From the NCBI RefSeq assembly GCF_002902905.1, contig NZ_CP026124.1, forward strand, positions 5,580,001-5,644,000: 64,000 bases of DNA, given 5' to 3'. This document shows, piece after piece, positions 18,875-28,445 of the stretch (its first letter is position 1; every line of letters starts with the position of its first letter). This DNA comes from Achromobacter sp. AONIH1. Its GTDB lineage: Bacteria > Pseudomonadota > Gammaproteobacteria > Burkholderiales > Burkholderiaceae_B. The position numbers and the translations under genes were made by a program. Below the pieces are notes generated by a model. It did no database searches, had not been told where the DNA came from, and saw only the letters and a program-made list of their open reading frames with translations.

Positions 18875-20938
18875 ATGCGCTATTCACGCCTGTTTACGCC
18901 CATCACCCTGAACCAAGTCGTGCTGCGCAACCGCATCGTCAGCACGGCGCACGCCGAAGTCATCGCCGACGAACACGGCCTGCCCGGCGAGCGCTACCTG
19001 CGCTACTACGAGGAAAAGGCCAAGGGCGGCCTGGGGCTGGCCATCTGCGGCGGCTCCAGCATCGTTTCGCCCGACAGCCCGCAAGGCTGGTGGCGCTCGG
19101 TCAACCTTTCCACCGACCGCGTCATCGAACCGCTGGGCCGCCTGGCCGAGGCCATGCACCGCCACGGCGCGCGCATCATGATCCAGGCGACCCACATGGG
19201 CCGGCGCTCGTCCTGGCATGGCGAACACTGGCCGCACCTGGTCAGCCCGTCCGGCGTGCGCGAGCCCGTGCACCAGGGCAACGCCAAGACCATCGAGCCC
19301 GAGGAAATCCGCCGCATCATCGCCGACTTCGCGGCGGCGGCGCGCCGCGTGCAGGCGGCCGGCATGGACGGCATCGAGATATCCGCCGCCCACCAGCACC
19401 TGATCGACCAGTTCTGGAGCCCGCGCACCAACTTCCGCACCGACGAGTACGGCGGCTGTCTGGAGAACCGCCTGCGCTTCGGCATGCAGGTGCTGCAGGC
19501 GGTGCGCGAGGCCGTCGGCAAGGATTTCTGCGTGGGCCTGCGCATGTGCGGCGACGAATTCCACGAGGACGGCCTGAACCACGACATGCTCAAGGAAATC
19601 GCCCAGGCCATGGCCGAGACCAGCCTGATCGACTACCTCAGCGTGATCGGCTCGGGCGCCGACACGCACAACACGCTGGCCAACTGTATGCCGCCGATGG
19701 CGCTGCCGCCGGAGCCCTTCGTGCACCTGTCGGCGGGCATCAAATCGGTGGTGAAGATCCCCGTCATGCACGCGCAGAGCATTCGCGACGCCAACCAGGC
19801 TGAGCGCGTGCTGGCCAGCGGCGCGGCCGACCTCGTGGGCATGACGCGGGCGCAGATCGCCGATCCGCACATGGTCGTGAAGATCCGCGATGGCCGCGAG
19901 GACGAGATCAAGCAGTGCGTGGGCGCCAACTACTGCATCGACCGCCAGTACGATGGCCTGGACGTGCTCTGTGTGCAGAACGCCGCCACCACGCGCGAGA
20001 CCACCATGCCGCACCGCATCGTCCCGACCCGGGGCAGGCGCCGCCGGATCGTGGTGGTGGGCGCCGGGCCGGCGGGCATGGAAGCGGCGCGCGTCAGCGC
20101 CGAGCGCGGCCATGACGTGGTGCTGCTGGAAAGCAACGCCGCGCTGGGCGGGCAGATCCTGCTGGCCGCCAAAGCGCCGCAGCGCGAGCAGATGGCGGGC
20201 ATCGTCCGCTGGTTCGACCTTGAAATCAAGCGCCTGGGCATCGACTGCCGGCTGGGACAGGCCGCCGATGCGGACGATGTGCGCGCACTGGATCCCGACA
20301 TCGTGGTGCTGGCCACCGGCGGGCGCAGCCATGTGCACCACCTGCCGGCCTGGGGCGTGGCCGACGGCCTGGCCGTCAGCGCCTGGGACGTGCTGGCCGG
20401 CCGCGTCGAGCCGGCCAGGCGCGTGCTGGTCTATGACGGCGTCAGCACCCACGCGGGCGCGGGGGTGGCCGACTACATCGCCAGCCGTGGCGGACTGGTC
20501 GAAGTGGTGACGCCGGACACCAAGGTTTCCGAGAGCGTGGGCGGCACCACCTTCCCCATCTTCTACCGCAGGCTCTACGCGCAACAGGTCGTGCTGACGC
20601 CCAATACCTGGCTGGAGCGCGTCAGCGCCGAAGGCGACAAGCGCATCGCGCTGCTGCGCAACGAATACACCGACGAGCGCGAGGAACGCGAAGTCGATCA
20701 GGTCGTCATCGAGAACGGCATCATTCCCAACGATGCCCTGTACGGCGCGCTCAAGTCCCAATCCGTCAACCTGGGCCAGACCGACATCCATGCCCTGTAC
20801 GCCGCCGAGCCGCAGCCGGCCCTGGCCGAGCCGACCGGCGGCGGACGCTTCCTGCTGTTCCGCGTCGGCGATTGCGTATCGATGCACAACATCCACGGCG
20901 CCATCTACGACTCGCTGCGCCTGTGCAAGGACTTCTGA
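18875..20938 (+). CDS. dgcA: Dimethylglycine demethylase subunit DgcA (FMN/FeS/NAD-type oxidoreductase)
   Basis: 687-residue protein of the trimethylamine-dehydrogenase/old-yellow-enzyme type. The N-terminal TIM barrel binds FMN (RYSRLFTPITLNQVVLRNRIV, GIEISAAHQHLIDQFWSPRTN, DEYGGCLENRLRF). A linker carries the Fe-S cysteines Cys348, Cys354 and Cys366. A Rossmann half begins RRRIVVVGAGPAGMEAARVSAERG. In Pseudomonas DgcAB demethylates dimethylglycine to sarcosine and releases formaldehyde. Only three cysteines are seen where the superfamily usually has four (Ala351 replaces one). dgcB starts 2 bp after the stop. Confidence 0.9.
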   Translation: MRYSRLFTPITLNQVVLRNRIVSTAHAEVIADEHGLPGERYLRYYEEKAKGGLGLAICGGSSIVSPDSPQGWWRSVNLSTDRVIEPLGRLAEAMHRHGARIMIQATHMGRRSSWHGEHWPHLVSPSGVREPVHQGNAKTIEPEEIRRIIADFAAAARRVQAAGMDGIEISAAHQHLIDQFWSPRTNFRTDEYGGCLENRLRFGMQVLQAVREAVGKDFCVGLRMCGDEFHEDGLNHDMLKEIAQAMAETSLIDYLSVIGSGADTHNTLANCMPPMALPPEPFVHLSAGIKSVVKIPVMHAQSIRDANQAERVLASGAADLVGMTRAQIADPHMVVKIRDGREDEIKQCVGANYCIDRQYDGLDVLCVQNAATTRETTMPHRIVPTRGRRRRIVVVGAGPAGMEAARVSAERGHDVVLLESNAALGGQILLAAKAPQREQMAGIVRWFDLEIKRLGIDCRLGQAADADDVRALDPDIVVLATGGRSHVHHLPAWGVADGLAVSAWDVLAGRVEPARRVLVYDGVSTHAGAGVADYIASRGGLVEVVTPDTKVSESVGGTTFPIFYRRLYAQQVVLTPNTWLERVSAEGDKRIALLRNEYTDEREEREVDQVVIENGIIPNDALYGALKSQSVNLGQTDIHALYAAEPQPALAEPTGGGRFLLFRVGDCVSMHNIHGAIYDSLRLCKDF

Positions 20939-20940
20939 CC

Positions 20941-22830
20941 ATGGCCGCCTTTCCTTCCCTCATCACCGGACTGTTCTGGCTTGCCGTGCTGGGCATCGGC
21001 GCCGGAACGCTGCGCCGCGCCTCGCTCTGGCGCGCCGGGCGCAGCGCCCCCATCCGCTGGCTGGACATGCTCGCCGTGCCCAAGCGCTACTTCGTCGACC
21101 TGCACCACGTCGTGGCGCGCGATCCCTACATCGCGCGCGCCCACATCGCCACGGCGGGCGCGGCGGTGGCCGCCATGTTGCTGGTGGCGCTCAACTACGG
21201 CCTGGCGCTCTATCGGCAGTCCCTGGACATGGCCATCGCGCTCGCCGCGCTGGTCATGCTGACCGGCCTGGCTTTCGTCTGGCTGCGCCGCCGCCATCCG
21301 CCCGCCCGGCTGTCGCGCGGCCTGTGGAACCGGCTGCCGTGGATGCTGGGGGCGCTGGCGCTGGGCCTGCTGCTGCTGGGCGCGCTGCCCGCCGCGTGGC
21401 TGGCCGGGCTGACCGGCCTGGGCACCGCCGCGCTGTTGGCGGTGGGCGCCTGGGAGCTGACCGTGGGACTGGCGCGCGGCGGCCCGATGAAGCATGCGCT
21501 TGCCGGCCTGCTGCACCTGGCCTTCCACCCCCGCCCCGAACGTTTCGGCAAGACGCCGCGCGGCCAGCTCGCGGCCTTGCGCCCGCTGCCGCTGGACGGC
21601 CAGACGCTGGGCGTCGGCACGCCGGCGACGTTCACCTGGCAGCAGCTGCTGAGCTTCGACGCCTGCGTGCAGTGCGGCAAGTGCGAAGCCACCTGTCCCG
21701 CCTTCGCCGCCGGCCAGCCGCTCAATCCCAAGAAGCTGATCCAGGATCTGGTCGTGGGCATGGCCGGGGGCACCGACGCCGGCTATGCGGGCAGTCCCTC
21801 GCCCGGCCTGCCCGTCGGATTCCACCACGGCGCGCCGGCCAGCCCCATCGTGCCCGAACTGATCGAGCCGGAAACACTGTGGGCCTGCACCACCTGCCGC
21901 GCCTGCGTGCAGGCCTGCCCGATGCTGATCGAGCATGTCGACGCCATCGTCGACATGCGCCGCCAGCAGACGCTGGAACATGGCGCCGCGCCCGGCAAGG
22001 CCGCCCAGGCGCTGGCGAACCTGCGCGAAACCGGCACGGCGGGCGGCTTCGACCTGGGCGCGCGCTATCACTGGGCCGTGGACCTGGGCGTGGAACAGAT
22101 CCAGCCCGGCCGTCCGGTGGATGCGCTGCTCATCGCCGGCGAAGGCGCGTTCGACATGCGCTACCAGCGCAGCCTGCGCGCGCTGGTCAAGGCCCTGCAG
22201 GCGGGCGGCGTGCGCTTCGCGGTGCTGGGCGCGCTTGAAACAGATACCGGCGACGTGGCGCGCCGCCTGGGCGACGAGGCCACCTTCCAGCAGCTGGCGC
22301 GCGCGTTGATCCAGACGCTCGACAGCCTGGACTTCCAGCGCATCGTGACCGCCGACCCGCACGTGATGCACTGTCTGCGCAACGAGTACCCCGCGCTGGG
22401 CGGACGCTATGCCGTGGAGCATCATGCCGCCACGCTGGCCGCCCTGGCCAGAACAGGCAGCATCCGCCTCAAGCCGCTGGAATCGTCCGCGCCCCTGACC
22501 TACCACGACCCCTGCTACCTGGCCCGCTACAACGGTGAAACCGAGGCGCCGCGCGAGCTGCTGGCGCGGCTGGGCGCGCCGCTGCGGGAAATGACGCGCC
22601 ATGGCCTGGAAGGCCGTTGCTGCGGCGGAGGCGGCGGCGCGCCGTTGACCGACATCCCCGGCAAGCGCCGCATCCCCGACATCCGCATCGCCGACGCGCG
22701 TGAAACCGGCGCGGCCACCATCGTCGTCGCCTGTCCCAACTGCACGGCGATGCTGGAGGGCGTGGTCGGCCCGCGCCCCGACGTGCGCGACATCGCGGAA
22801 CTGGTCGCCGACGCGCTGGAGACATCATGA
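20941..22830 (+). CDS. dgcB: Dimethylglycine demethylase subunit DgcB (membrane FeS protein)
   Basis: 629-residue HdrD/GlpC-like electron carrier. The N-terminal third has about six hydrophobic helices. Two 4Fe-4S motifs follow (CVQCGKCEATCP and CTTCRACVQACP), then a C-terminal pair of CCG-type segments (DPCYLARYN, GRCCGGGGG, CPNCTAML). It is expected to pass electrons from DgcA towards the quinone pool or the adjacent ETF. ATG 20941 is chosen because the frame upstream overlaps dgcA. The stop overlaps the etfA start by 4 nt. Confidence 0.9.
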   Translation: MAAFPSLITGLFWLAVLGIGAGTLRRASLWRAGRSAPIRWLDMLAVPKRYFVDLHHVVARDPYIARAHIATAGAAVAAMLLVALNYGLALYRQSLDMAIALAALVMLTGLAFVWLRRRHPPARLSRGLWNRLPWMLGALALGLLLLGALPAAWLAGLTGLGTAALLAVGAWELTVGLARGGPMKHALAGLLHLAFHPRPERFGKTPRGQLAALRPLPLDGQTLGVGTPATFTWQQLLSFDACVQCGKCEATCPAFAAGQPLNPKKLIQDLVVGMAGGTDAGYAGSPSPGLPVGFHHGAPASPIVPELIEPETLWACTTCRACVQACPMLIEHVDAIVDMRRQQTLEHGAAPGKAAQALANLRETGTAGGFDLGARYHWAVDLGVEQIQPGRPVDALLIAGEGAFDMRYQRSLRALVKALQAGGVRFAVLGALETDTGDVARRLGDEATFQQLARALIQTLDSLDFQRIVTADPHVMHCLRNEYPALGGRYAVEHHAATLAALARTGSIRLKPLESSAPLTYHDPCYLARYNGETEAPRELLARLGAPLREMTRHGLEGRCCGGGGGAPLTDIPGKRRIPDIRIADARETGAATIVVACPNCTAMLEGVVGPRPDVRDIAELVADALETS

Positions 22831-23948
22831 ACGCCATCCGCAGGATCAATCCGCGCCGGCCGTACACCCACACAGCCGAGGGCCTGAAGCGCATCGTGCT
22901 GGGCCAGTCCGCCTCGGTCGGCGAGGATGCGTCGACGCCCGCGCAAGCCGGCGCCGCCAGCGCCGCCAAGCCCTTGCGCAGCCAGGCGCCCGCCGTGCGC
23001 CGCATGCTCGCGGTGGCCCACAGCGAACGCGGCGCGCTGTCGGCGGGCGCGCGCCAGGCCGTCGCGGCGGCGGCGCTGCTGGCACAGGCGGACACGGCCG
23101 TGCACCTGCTGGTGTTCGGCGACTGCCGCGACGATCCGGCCGCGCTGGGAGCGGATATGCTGATCCAGGCGCAAGCGCCCGCCGCCCATGCGCCCGATCT
23201 TGCCCTGGCCGCCCTGCTGGCGGAAATCGCCGGCGATCCGCCGCTGCACATCTTCATGTCCGACGAGGATCCCGACGACGCCGACCTGGGCAGGCGTCTG
23301 GGCGCGCACACCGGCTACACGGCGGCGACGGGCGTGGTCTCGCTGAACGCCAGCGAAGCCTTCCGCATGGCCGGCCCGGCGCAGCTCGCCCGCTGCCCCC
23401 TGCCCCGCATCCTGCTGCTGGCCGCCGACGCCGTCGACGAGGCCCTGCCCTGCGCCGGCCGTGGCTTGCGCCGCCAGCTCCCCTGGCCGCAGGCGCCCGC
23501 GCGCTATCGCGAACAGGCGCGCTTCAAGCTGGACGCCGCCGAGCTGGCATTGGAAGAAGCCGATCTGATCGTCTCGGCCGGCAACGGCGTGCACGACCTG
23601 GAGAGTTTCCATGCGCTGGCGACCGCGCTGGGCGCGGCCGTCGGCGCCAGCCGCGTGCCGGTGGACGATGGCCGCTTTCCCCGTTCGCAGCAGATCGGCG
23701 CCACCGGCAAAACCGTCAGCGCCAGCCTGTACCTGGCGTTCGGCATCTCCGGCGCGGTCCAGCACCTGCAGGGCATCAAGGATTGCCGGCACGTGATCGC
23801 CGTGAACCTGGACGCCAGCGCGCCGCTGATCAAGCGCGCCGACCTGAGCATCATCGACGACGCGCACAGCGTGACGCGGGCGCTGCTGGATGAAGTCGCG
23901 CGGGCCCGCCAAGCCGCGCGCACTCCCCTGGAGACGCCCCATGGCTGA
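22827..23948 (+). CDS. Electron transfer flavoprotein alpha subunit (betaine operon)
   Basis: 373-residue FixB/EtfA-type protein. The C-terminal FAD-binding domain is clear (RFPRSQQIGATGKTVSASLYLAFGISGAVQHLQGIKDC, then VIAVNLDASAPLIKRADLSI). The N-terminal 60 residues are an extension not found in ordinary EtfA of about 310 residues. It pairs with the following beta subunit and presumably accepts electrons from DgcAB. Overlaps with both neighbours (4 nt with dgcB, 8 nt with the beta subunit) imply tight stoichiometry. This is a dedicated copy, distinct from the housekeeping beta-oxidation ETF, which would lie elsewhere. Confidence 0.87.
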   Translation: MNAIRRINPRRPYTHTAEGLKRIVLGQSASVGEDASTPAQAGAASAAKPLRSQAPAVRRMLAVAHSERGALSAGARQAVAAAALLAQADTAVHLLVFGDCRDDPAALGADMLIQAQAPAAHAPDLALAALLAEIAGDPPLHIFMSDEDPDDADLGRRLGAHTGYTAATGVVSLNASEAFRMAGPAQLARCPLPRILLLAADAVDEALPCAGRGLRRQLPWPQAPARYREQARFKLDAAELALEEADLIVSAGNGVHDLESFHALATALGAAVGASRVPVDDGRFPRSQQIGATGKTVSASLYLAFGISGAVQHLQGIKDCRHVIAVNLDASAPLIKRADLSIIDDAHSVTRALLDEVARARQAARTPLETPHG

Positions 23949-24705
23949 ACCGCGCATCGCCGTCCTGGTTTCGCTGGGACGCCATCCCGTCAGCGGCGCC
24001 GTCCGCTGGAGCCGCAACGACGGCGCCGCGCTGGCGCTGGCCCGGCGCCTGGGCGGCGCGTCCGTCGCCGTGCTGCACGCCGGCGATCCCGACGAACCGG
24101 CATTGCGCGGCTATCTGGCGCTGGGCGCGCCCTGCGTCCAGACCATCGACGTGCCGCGCGACCGGGACGTGCTGGATCCGCTTGCCGCCCTGCTGAGCGA
24201 CTACGCCCTGGTGCTTTGCGGCAGCCGCGGCGAGTCCGGCATGGGCAGCGGCCTGCTGCCCTATCTGCTGGCGCAGCGTCTGGGCCGTCCGCTATTGCCC
24301 AACGTGCTCTCCGCCCAGCTGGCCGGCGGCGCGGTCCGGGCGCGGCAGTTTCTGCCCAAGGGCCGGCGCCGCGACATGGAAGCGGACCTGCCAGCGCTGC
24401 TGACCGTGCACCCCGCCGCGCCCTTCGAACCACGCTATGCCTATGCGCGGGAGCGCGCCGGGCGCGTACTGCCCGTTGCGGCGCCCGCCCAGGCCGCGCC
24501 GCTGGCCGACGCCTGGCGCATCGAACCGGCCGACGCGCGGCCGCGCAAGCTGGCCGCGCCCGAACGACGCTCCGGCCGCGACCGGCTGCTGGCCGCGACC
24601 GCCATGGCCAGCCGGGGCGGCGAAGTCATTCAGCACGGCTCCCCGGAAGACAAAGCGCGCGCGGTGCTTGCCTATCTGCGCACTCACAACCTGGTTGATT
24701 ACTGA
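23941..24705 (+). CDS. Electron transfer flavoprotein beta subunit (betaine operon)
   Basis: 254-residue FixA/EtfB-like protein. It starts MAEPRIAVLVSLGRHPVSGAVRWSRNDGAALALA and includes ALLSDYALVLCGSRGESGMGSGLLPYLLAQRLGRP, the adenine-nucleotide-binding part of the ETF beta fold. It is more divergent than housekeeping EtfB, as usual for dgc-linked copies. The ATG lies inside the end of the alpha-subunit gene (8-nt overlap), and gbcA starts 8 bp after its stop. Assignment rests on pairing with the alpha subunit and the fold signature. Confidence 0.83.
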   Translation: MAEPRIAVLVSLGRHPVSGAVRWSRNDGAALALARRLGGASVAVLHAGDPDEPALRGYLALGAPCVQTIDVPRDRDVLDPLAALLSDYALVLCGSRGESGMGSGLLPYLLAQRLGRPLLPNVLSAQLAGGAVRARQFLPKGRRRDMEADLPALLTVHPAAPFEPRYAYARERAGRVLPVAAPAQAAPLADAWRIEPADARPRKLAAPERRSGRDRLLAATAMASRGGEVIQHGSPEDKARAVLAYLRTHNLVDY

Positions 24706-24713
24706 GGTGGACC

Positions 24714-25991
24714 ATGAACATCATCGCCCCGCTTTCCCCATCCCGCCCGCGCGTGGACGACGCACTGCGCGCCCTGATCGCCAACCGCGTTCCGGGCCAC
24801 AGCCTGGACGCGCCGTTCTACCTCAGCCAGCAGGTCTTCGACCTGGACATGGAGGCGATCTTCGCCCGCCACTGGATCCATGTAGCGGTGGAGCCTGACA
24901 TTCCCGAACCGGGCGACTACATCACCGTGGACGTCGGCCGCCATTCGGTCGTGATCGTGCGCGACGACGACCAGCAGATCCGCGCCTTCCACAACGTCTG
25001 CCGTCATCGCGGCTCGCGCCTGTGCCAGGAACAGCAGGGCTCCGTCGGCAATCTGGTCTGCCCCTATCACCAGTGGACCTATACGCTGGATGGCAAGCTC
25101 GCCTACGCCGAACACATGGGCGCCGGCTTCGACAAGCGCGCGCACGGACTCAAGCCCGTGCATGTGCAAAGCCTGGCCGGCCTGCTCTTCATCTGCCTGG
25201 CGGACACGCCGCCGACCGACTTCGCCCGGCTGCGCGACGAAGTCGAACCCTATCTGTTGCCGCACCATCTGAACGACTGCAAGATCGCCGCGCAGATCGA
25301 CATCATCGAGGAAGGCAACTGGAAACTCACCATGGAGAACAACCGCGAGTGCTATCACTGCGCGGCGAACCACCCTGAGCTGACCATCTCGCTGTTCGAA
25401 TACGGCTTCGGCTATCAGCCCTCGGCCGCCAACGCGCAGCAGCTGGCCGACTTCGACGCGCTGTCGCAACGCCTGGAATCCGAATGGCAGGCAGACGGAC
25501 TGCCCTCATCAGAACTCGACTGTCTGGACGAGCGCATCACCGGCTACCGCGTGCGACGCCTGCCGCTGGACCGCGCCGGCGAATCGGAAACCCTGGACGG
25601 CCGGGTGGCCTCGCGCAAGCTGCTGGGCAATTTTCAGCGCGCCGACCTGGGCGGGCTGTCGTTCTGGACGCAGCCCAACGCCTGGTTCCACTTCATGAGC
25701 GACCACATCGTCACCTTCTCGGTGCTGCCGATCGCGCCCGAAAAGACCCTGGTGCGCACCACCTGGCTGGTGCACAAGGATGCGCGCGAACACGAGGACT
25801 ACGACATCGAGAATCTGACAGCGGTCTGGCGCGCGACCAACAGCCAGGACCGCGCGCTGGTCGAGATGTCGCAGCAGGGCGTGCGCAACCCGGCCTACCA
25901 ACCCGGCCCCTACTCCCCCTATGCCGAGGGCCTGGTGGAGAAATTCTGCAACTGGTATGTCGGCCGGCTGACGGCCTACTGCCTGGAATGA
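24714..25991 (+). CDS. gbcA: Glycine betaine monooxygenase oxygenase subunit GbcA
   Basis: 425-residue Rieske-type oxygenase that demethylates glycine betaine to dimethylglycine plus formaldehyde. The Rieske cluster ligands are Cys96-x-His98 (NVCRHRGSRLC) and Cys116-x2-His119 (VCPYHQWTY). The catalytic domain shows the mononuclear-iron segment NNRECYHCAANHPEL and the aromatic-rich C-terminus FCNWYVGRLTAYCL typical of GbcA/choline monooxygenase relatives. gbcB follows 9 bp on and supplies electrons. Confidence 0.93.
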   Translation: MNIIAPLSPSRPRVDDALRALIANRVPGHSLDAPFYLSQQVFDLDMEAIFARHWIHVAVEPDIPEPGDYITVDVGRHSVVIVRDDDQQIRAFHNVCRHRGSRLCQEQQGSVGNLVCPYHQWTYTLDGKLAYAEHMGAGFDKRAHGLKPVHVQSLAGLLFICLADTPPTDFARLRDEVEPYLLPHHLNDCKIAAQIDIIEEGNWKLTMENNRECYHCAANHPELTISLFEYGFGYQPSAANAQQLADFDALSQRLESEWQADGLPSSELDCLDERITGYRVRRLPLDRAGESETLDGRVASRKLLGNFQRADLGGLSFWTQPNAWFHFMSDHIVTFSVLPIAPEKTLVRTTWLVHKDAREHEDYDIENLTAVWRATNSQDRALVEMSQQGVRNPAYQPGPYSPYAEGLVEKFCNWYVGRLTAYCLE

Positions 25992-26000
25992 CGCGCGGCC

Positions 26001-27140
26001 ATGAACGCCCCCCAGACCGCCCTGGCCGCCGCGCCGTCCATCGACGGCGCCATGTCGCGCCTGCACCAGCATGAGTACTGGCGACGCCTGCCGCCGCCCT
26101 GGAACTGCGAAACCGAGGAAGCGCTGTTGTGCACGCACGTCCGCGCCGAAACCCACGACGTCAAGAGCTTCTTCTTCCGCTCGCCGGCCGGCCACGCCTT
26201 CGCCTTCACGCCCGGTCAGTTCCTGACGCTGGAGCTGGACATCGGCGGCACGCGGCTGAACCGCTGCTACACGATCTCGTCGCCGCCGACCCAGCCGCAC
26301 ACCCTGTCCATCACCGTCAAGCGCGTGCCTGGCGGCCCCGTGTCGAACTGGTTGCACGACCACCTGAGCGCGGGCATGTCGGTACGAACGCTCGGCCCAG
26401 CGGGCGTCTTCAGCAACGCGCTGCATCCGGCCGAGCGCTACCTGTTCCTGTCCGCCGGCTCGGGCATCACCCCGCTGATGTCCATGGCGCGCACCCACCG
26501 CGATCTGTGCGACGACCGCGACATCGTCTTCGTCCACAACGCCCGCACGCCCGACGACATCATCTTCGAGCGCGAACTGGACCTGCTGGCCTCGAACCTG
26601 TCGCGCTTCCGCGCCCACTTCGTCTGTGAGCAGCTCGGCCGCCGGCCGTCCTGGCACGGACTGACCGGCCGGCTGAGCCTGCCCGCGCTGGCGCTCATGG
26701 CGCCGGATTTCCTGACGCGCACCGTGTTCACCTGCGGGCCGGCCCCCTACATGCGCGCGGCGCGCGAGATGCTGGCCCAGGCCGGCCTGGACATGAGCCG
26801 CTATCACGAAGAGAGCTTCTCCTTCGACGAACAAGCGACCGCGCCGGCCCCGGAGCCGCGCGCCACATCCACCGGGTCCAGCTACACCGTGCGGTTCGAG
26901 CGCAGCCAGCGCAGCCTGGGCTGCGCGGCGGACCAGACCGTGCTGGACGCCGCGCGCGCCGCCGGCCTGCGGCTGCCGTCCTCGTGCACGCAAGGCATGT
27001 GCGGCACCTGCAAGGTCAGACTGCTGTCCGGAGAGGTCGACATGCGCCATCAGGGCGGCATCCGGCAACGGGAAATCGACCAGGGCATGGTGCTGCTGTG
27101 CTGCAGCCGCCCCCTGAGCGACCTGATCATCGAGAAGTAA
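26001..27140 (+). CDS. gbcB: Glycine betaine monooxygenase reductase subunit GbcB
   Basis: 379-residue ferredoxin-NAD(P) reductase with a C-terminal plant-type 2Fe-2S domain. The FAD site is seen in LNRCYTISSPPTQPHTLSITVK, and the NAD site in LFLSAGSGITPLMSMARTH and VFTCGPAPYMRAAREML. The 2Fe-2S ligands lie in SSCTQGMCGTCKVRLLSGEV and LLCCSRP near the C-terminus. It transfers electrons from NADH to GbcA. It is the last gene of the block starting at 17360; a 251-bp gap with a 7-bp hairpin (27294-27313) separates it from the regulator. Confidence 0.93.
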   Translation: MNAPQTALAAAPSIDGAMSRLHQHEYWRRLPPPWNCETEEALLCTHVRAETHDVKSFFFRSPAGHAFAFTPGQFLTLELDIGGTRLNRCYTISSPPTQPHTLSITVKRVPGGPVSNWLHDHLSAGMSVRTLGPAGVFSNALHPAERYLFLSAGSGITPLMSMARTHRDLCDDRDIVFVHNARTPDDIIFERELDLLASNLSRFRAHFVCEQLGRRPSWHGLTGRLSLPALALMAPDFLTRTVFTCGPAPYMRAAREMLAQAGLDMSRYHEESFSFDEQATAPAPEPRATSTGSSYTVRFERSQRSLGCAADQTVLDAARAAGLRLPSSCTQGMCGTCKVRLLSGEVDMRHQGGIRQREIDQGMVLLCCSRPLSDLIIEK

Positions 27141-27391
27141 ACGCGGGCGCCGAGAGCCAGATCAGGCAGGCGCTGTTTCCATCAACGGTTTCGATAGGAC
27201 AACCCTGATTTCTTCCCTGAACCCGCGATACCGCTCCACGCAAACGCGATAACGGCCGATACTCAGCAGCACTTTCGGTCGTCATGCTGGACTGCCGGCG
27301 CTTACCCGCCGGCAACAGGCCCGGCCCGGCGCCTGCCCGCGAAGGCGACGCCAGCCGGATGTTTGCTTGGCCTTGAACGAGGTCGATACGC

Positions 27392-28414
27392 ATGCATCCC
27401 CAACCCCATCCGGACACCCCGGTTTCCAGCCGGCCCCTGCCTGTCCAGCCCGATCCGCCCGACGCGGCGCACAGCCATTTCGGCTTCCTGCTGCTGCCCG
27501 ACTTCTCGATGATCGCCTTCGTCAACGCCGTCGAGGCGCTGCGGATGGCCAACTATGTCAGCCGGCGCCCGCTGTATCGCTGGTCGGTGCTGACGCCCGA
27601 CGGCGCGCCCGCCACGGGCAGCAACGGCCTGCCCATCACGCCCACCGCGAGCCTGGACGACACGCCCGCCATGGAGACCCTGTTCGTCTGTGGCGGCATC
27701 GAGGTCAGGCGCCACGTCAACGGCGCGCTGATCCGGGCGCTGACGCGGCTGGCGCGCCTGGGCATGACGCTGGGCAGCCTCTGTACGGGCAGCTACGCGC
27801 TGGTCAAGGCCGGCTTGATGAACGGCTATCGCTGCGCCGTGCATTGGGAAAACCTGTCCTCGCTGCGCGAGGAATTCTCGGCCGTGACATTCACCGAAGA
27901 CCTGTTCGTGACCGACCGCGACCGCATCACCTGTTCGGGCGGCACCGCGCCGCTCTACCTGATGCTGGATCTCATGGCGCGGCGCTACGGCGACGCGGTA
28001 GCCGCCGGCGTGTCGGAACAGTTCATCCTGGACCGTATCCGCAGCGCCACCGAAAAGCAGCACATCCCGATGGCCGCGCGCATCGGCGTCAACCGACGCG
28101 AACTGGTGAGCACGGCGCAGCTCATGGAAGCGCACATCGAAGACCCGCTGAGCTTCGACCAGATCGCGGAGAGCGTGGGGCTGTCGCAGCGGCAATTGCA
28201 GCGCATGTTCAAGGAATACCTGAACATCTCGCCCACCCGCTATTACCTGTGGCTGCGGCTGCGCCGCGCGCGCGAGCTGCTGCTGCAGACGGACATGTCG
28301 GTGATGAGCGTCACGGTGGCCTGCGGCTTCCAGTCACCCTGTCATTTCAGCAAGGCATACCGTTCGCAGTTCGGCCATCCGCCGAACAGCGAACGCCGGC
28401 GCGCGCGGGCCTGA
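27392..28414 (+). CDS. gbdR: GbdR-like AraC/GATase-1 transcriptional regulator
   Basis: 340-residue regulator. The N-terminal DJ-1/PfpI-like (GATase-1) domain is seen in HFGFLLLPDFSMIAFVNAVEALRMAN, the LGSLCTGSYALVKAGLMNGYRCAVHWE nucleophile-elbow region and ITCSGGTAPLYLMLDLMA. A C-terminal AraC double HTH follows (FDQIAESVGLSQRQLQRMFKEYLNISPTRYYL and MSVTVACGFQSPCHFSKAYRSQFG). This architecture and its place next to gbcAB match GbdR, which activates betaine catabolism in response to betaine or dimethylglycine. It likely binds the paired elements upstream of 17360 and 29976. Confidence 0.9.
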   Translation: MHPQPHPDTPVSSRPLPVQPDPPDAAHSHFGFLLLPDFSMIAFVNAVEALRMANYVSRRPLYRWSVLTPDGAPATGSNGLPITPTASLDDTPAMETLFVCGGIEVRRHVNGALIRALTRLARLGMTLGSLCTGSYALVKAGLMNGYRCAVHWENLSSLREEFSAVTFTEDLFVTDRDRITCSGGTAPLYLMLDLMARRYGDAVAAGVSEQFILDRIRSATEKQHIPMAARIGVNRRELVSTAQLMEAHIEDPLSFDQIAESVGLSQRQLQRMFKEYLNISPTRYYLWLRLRRARELLLQTDMSVMSVTVACGFQSPCHFSKAYRSQFGHPPNSERRRARA

Positions 28415-28445
28415 CGCGGCGCGCGCCGGCGTCGGGCCCGCGCGG

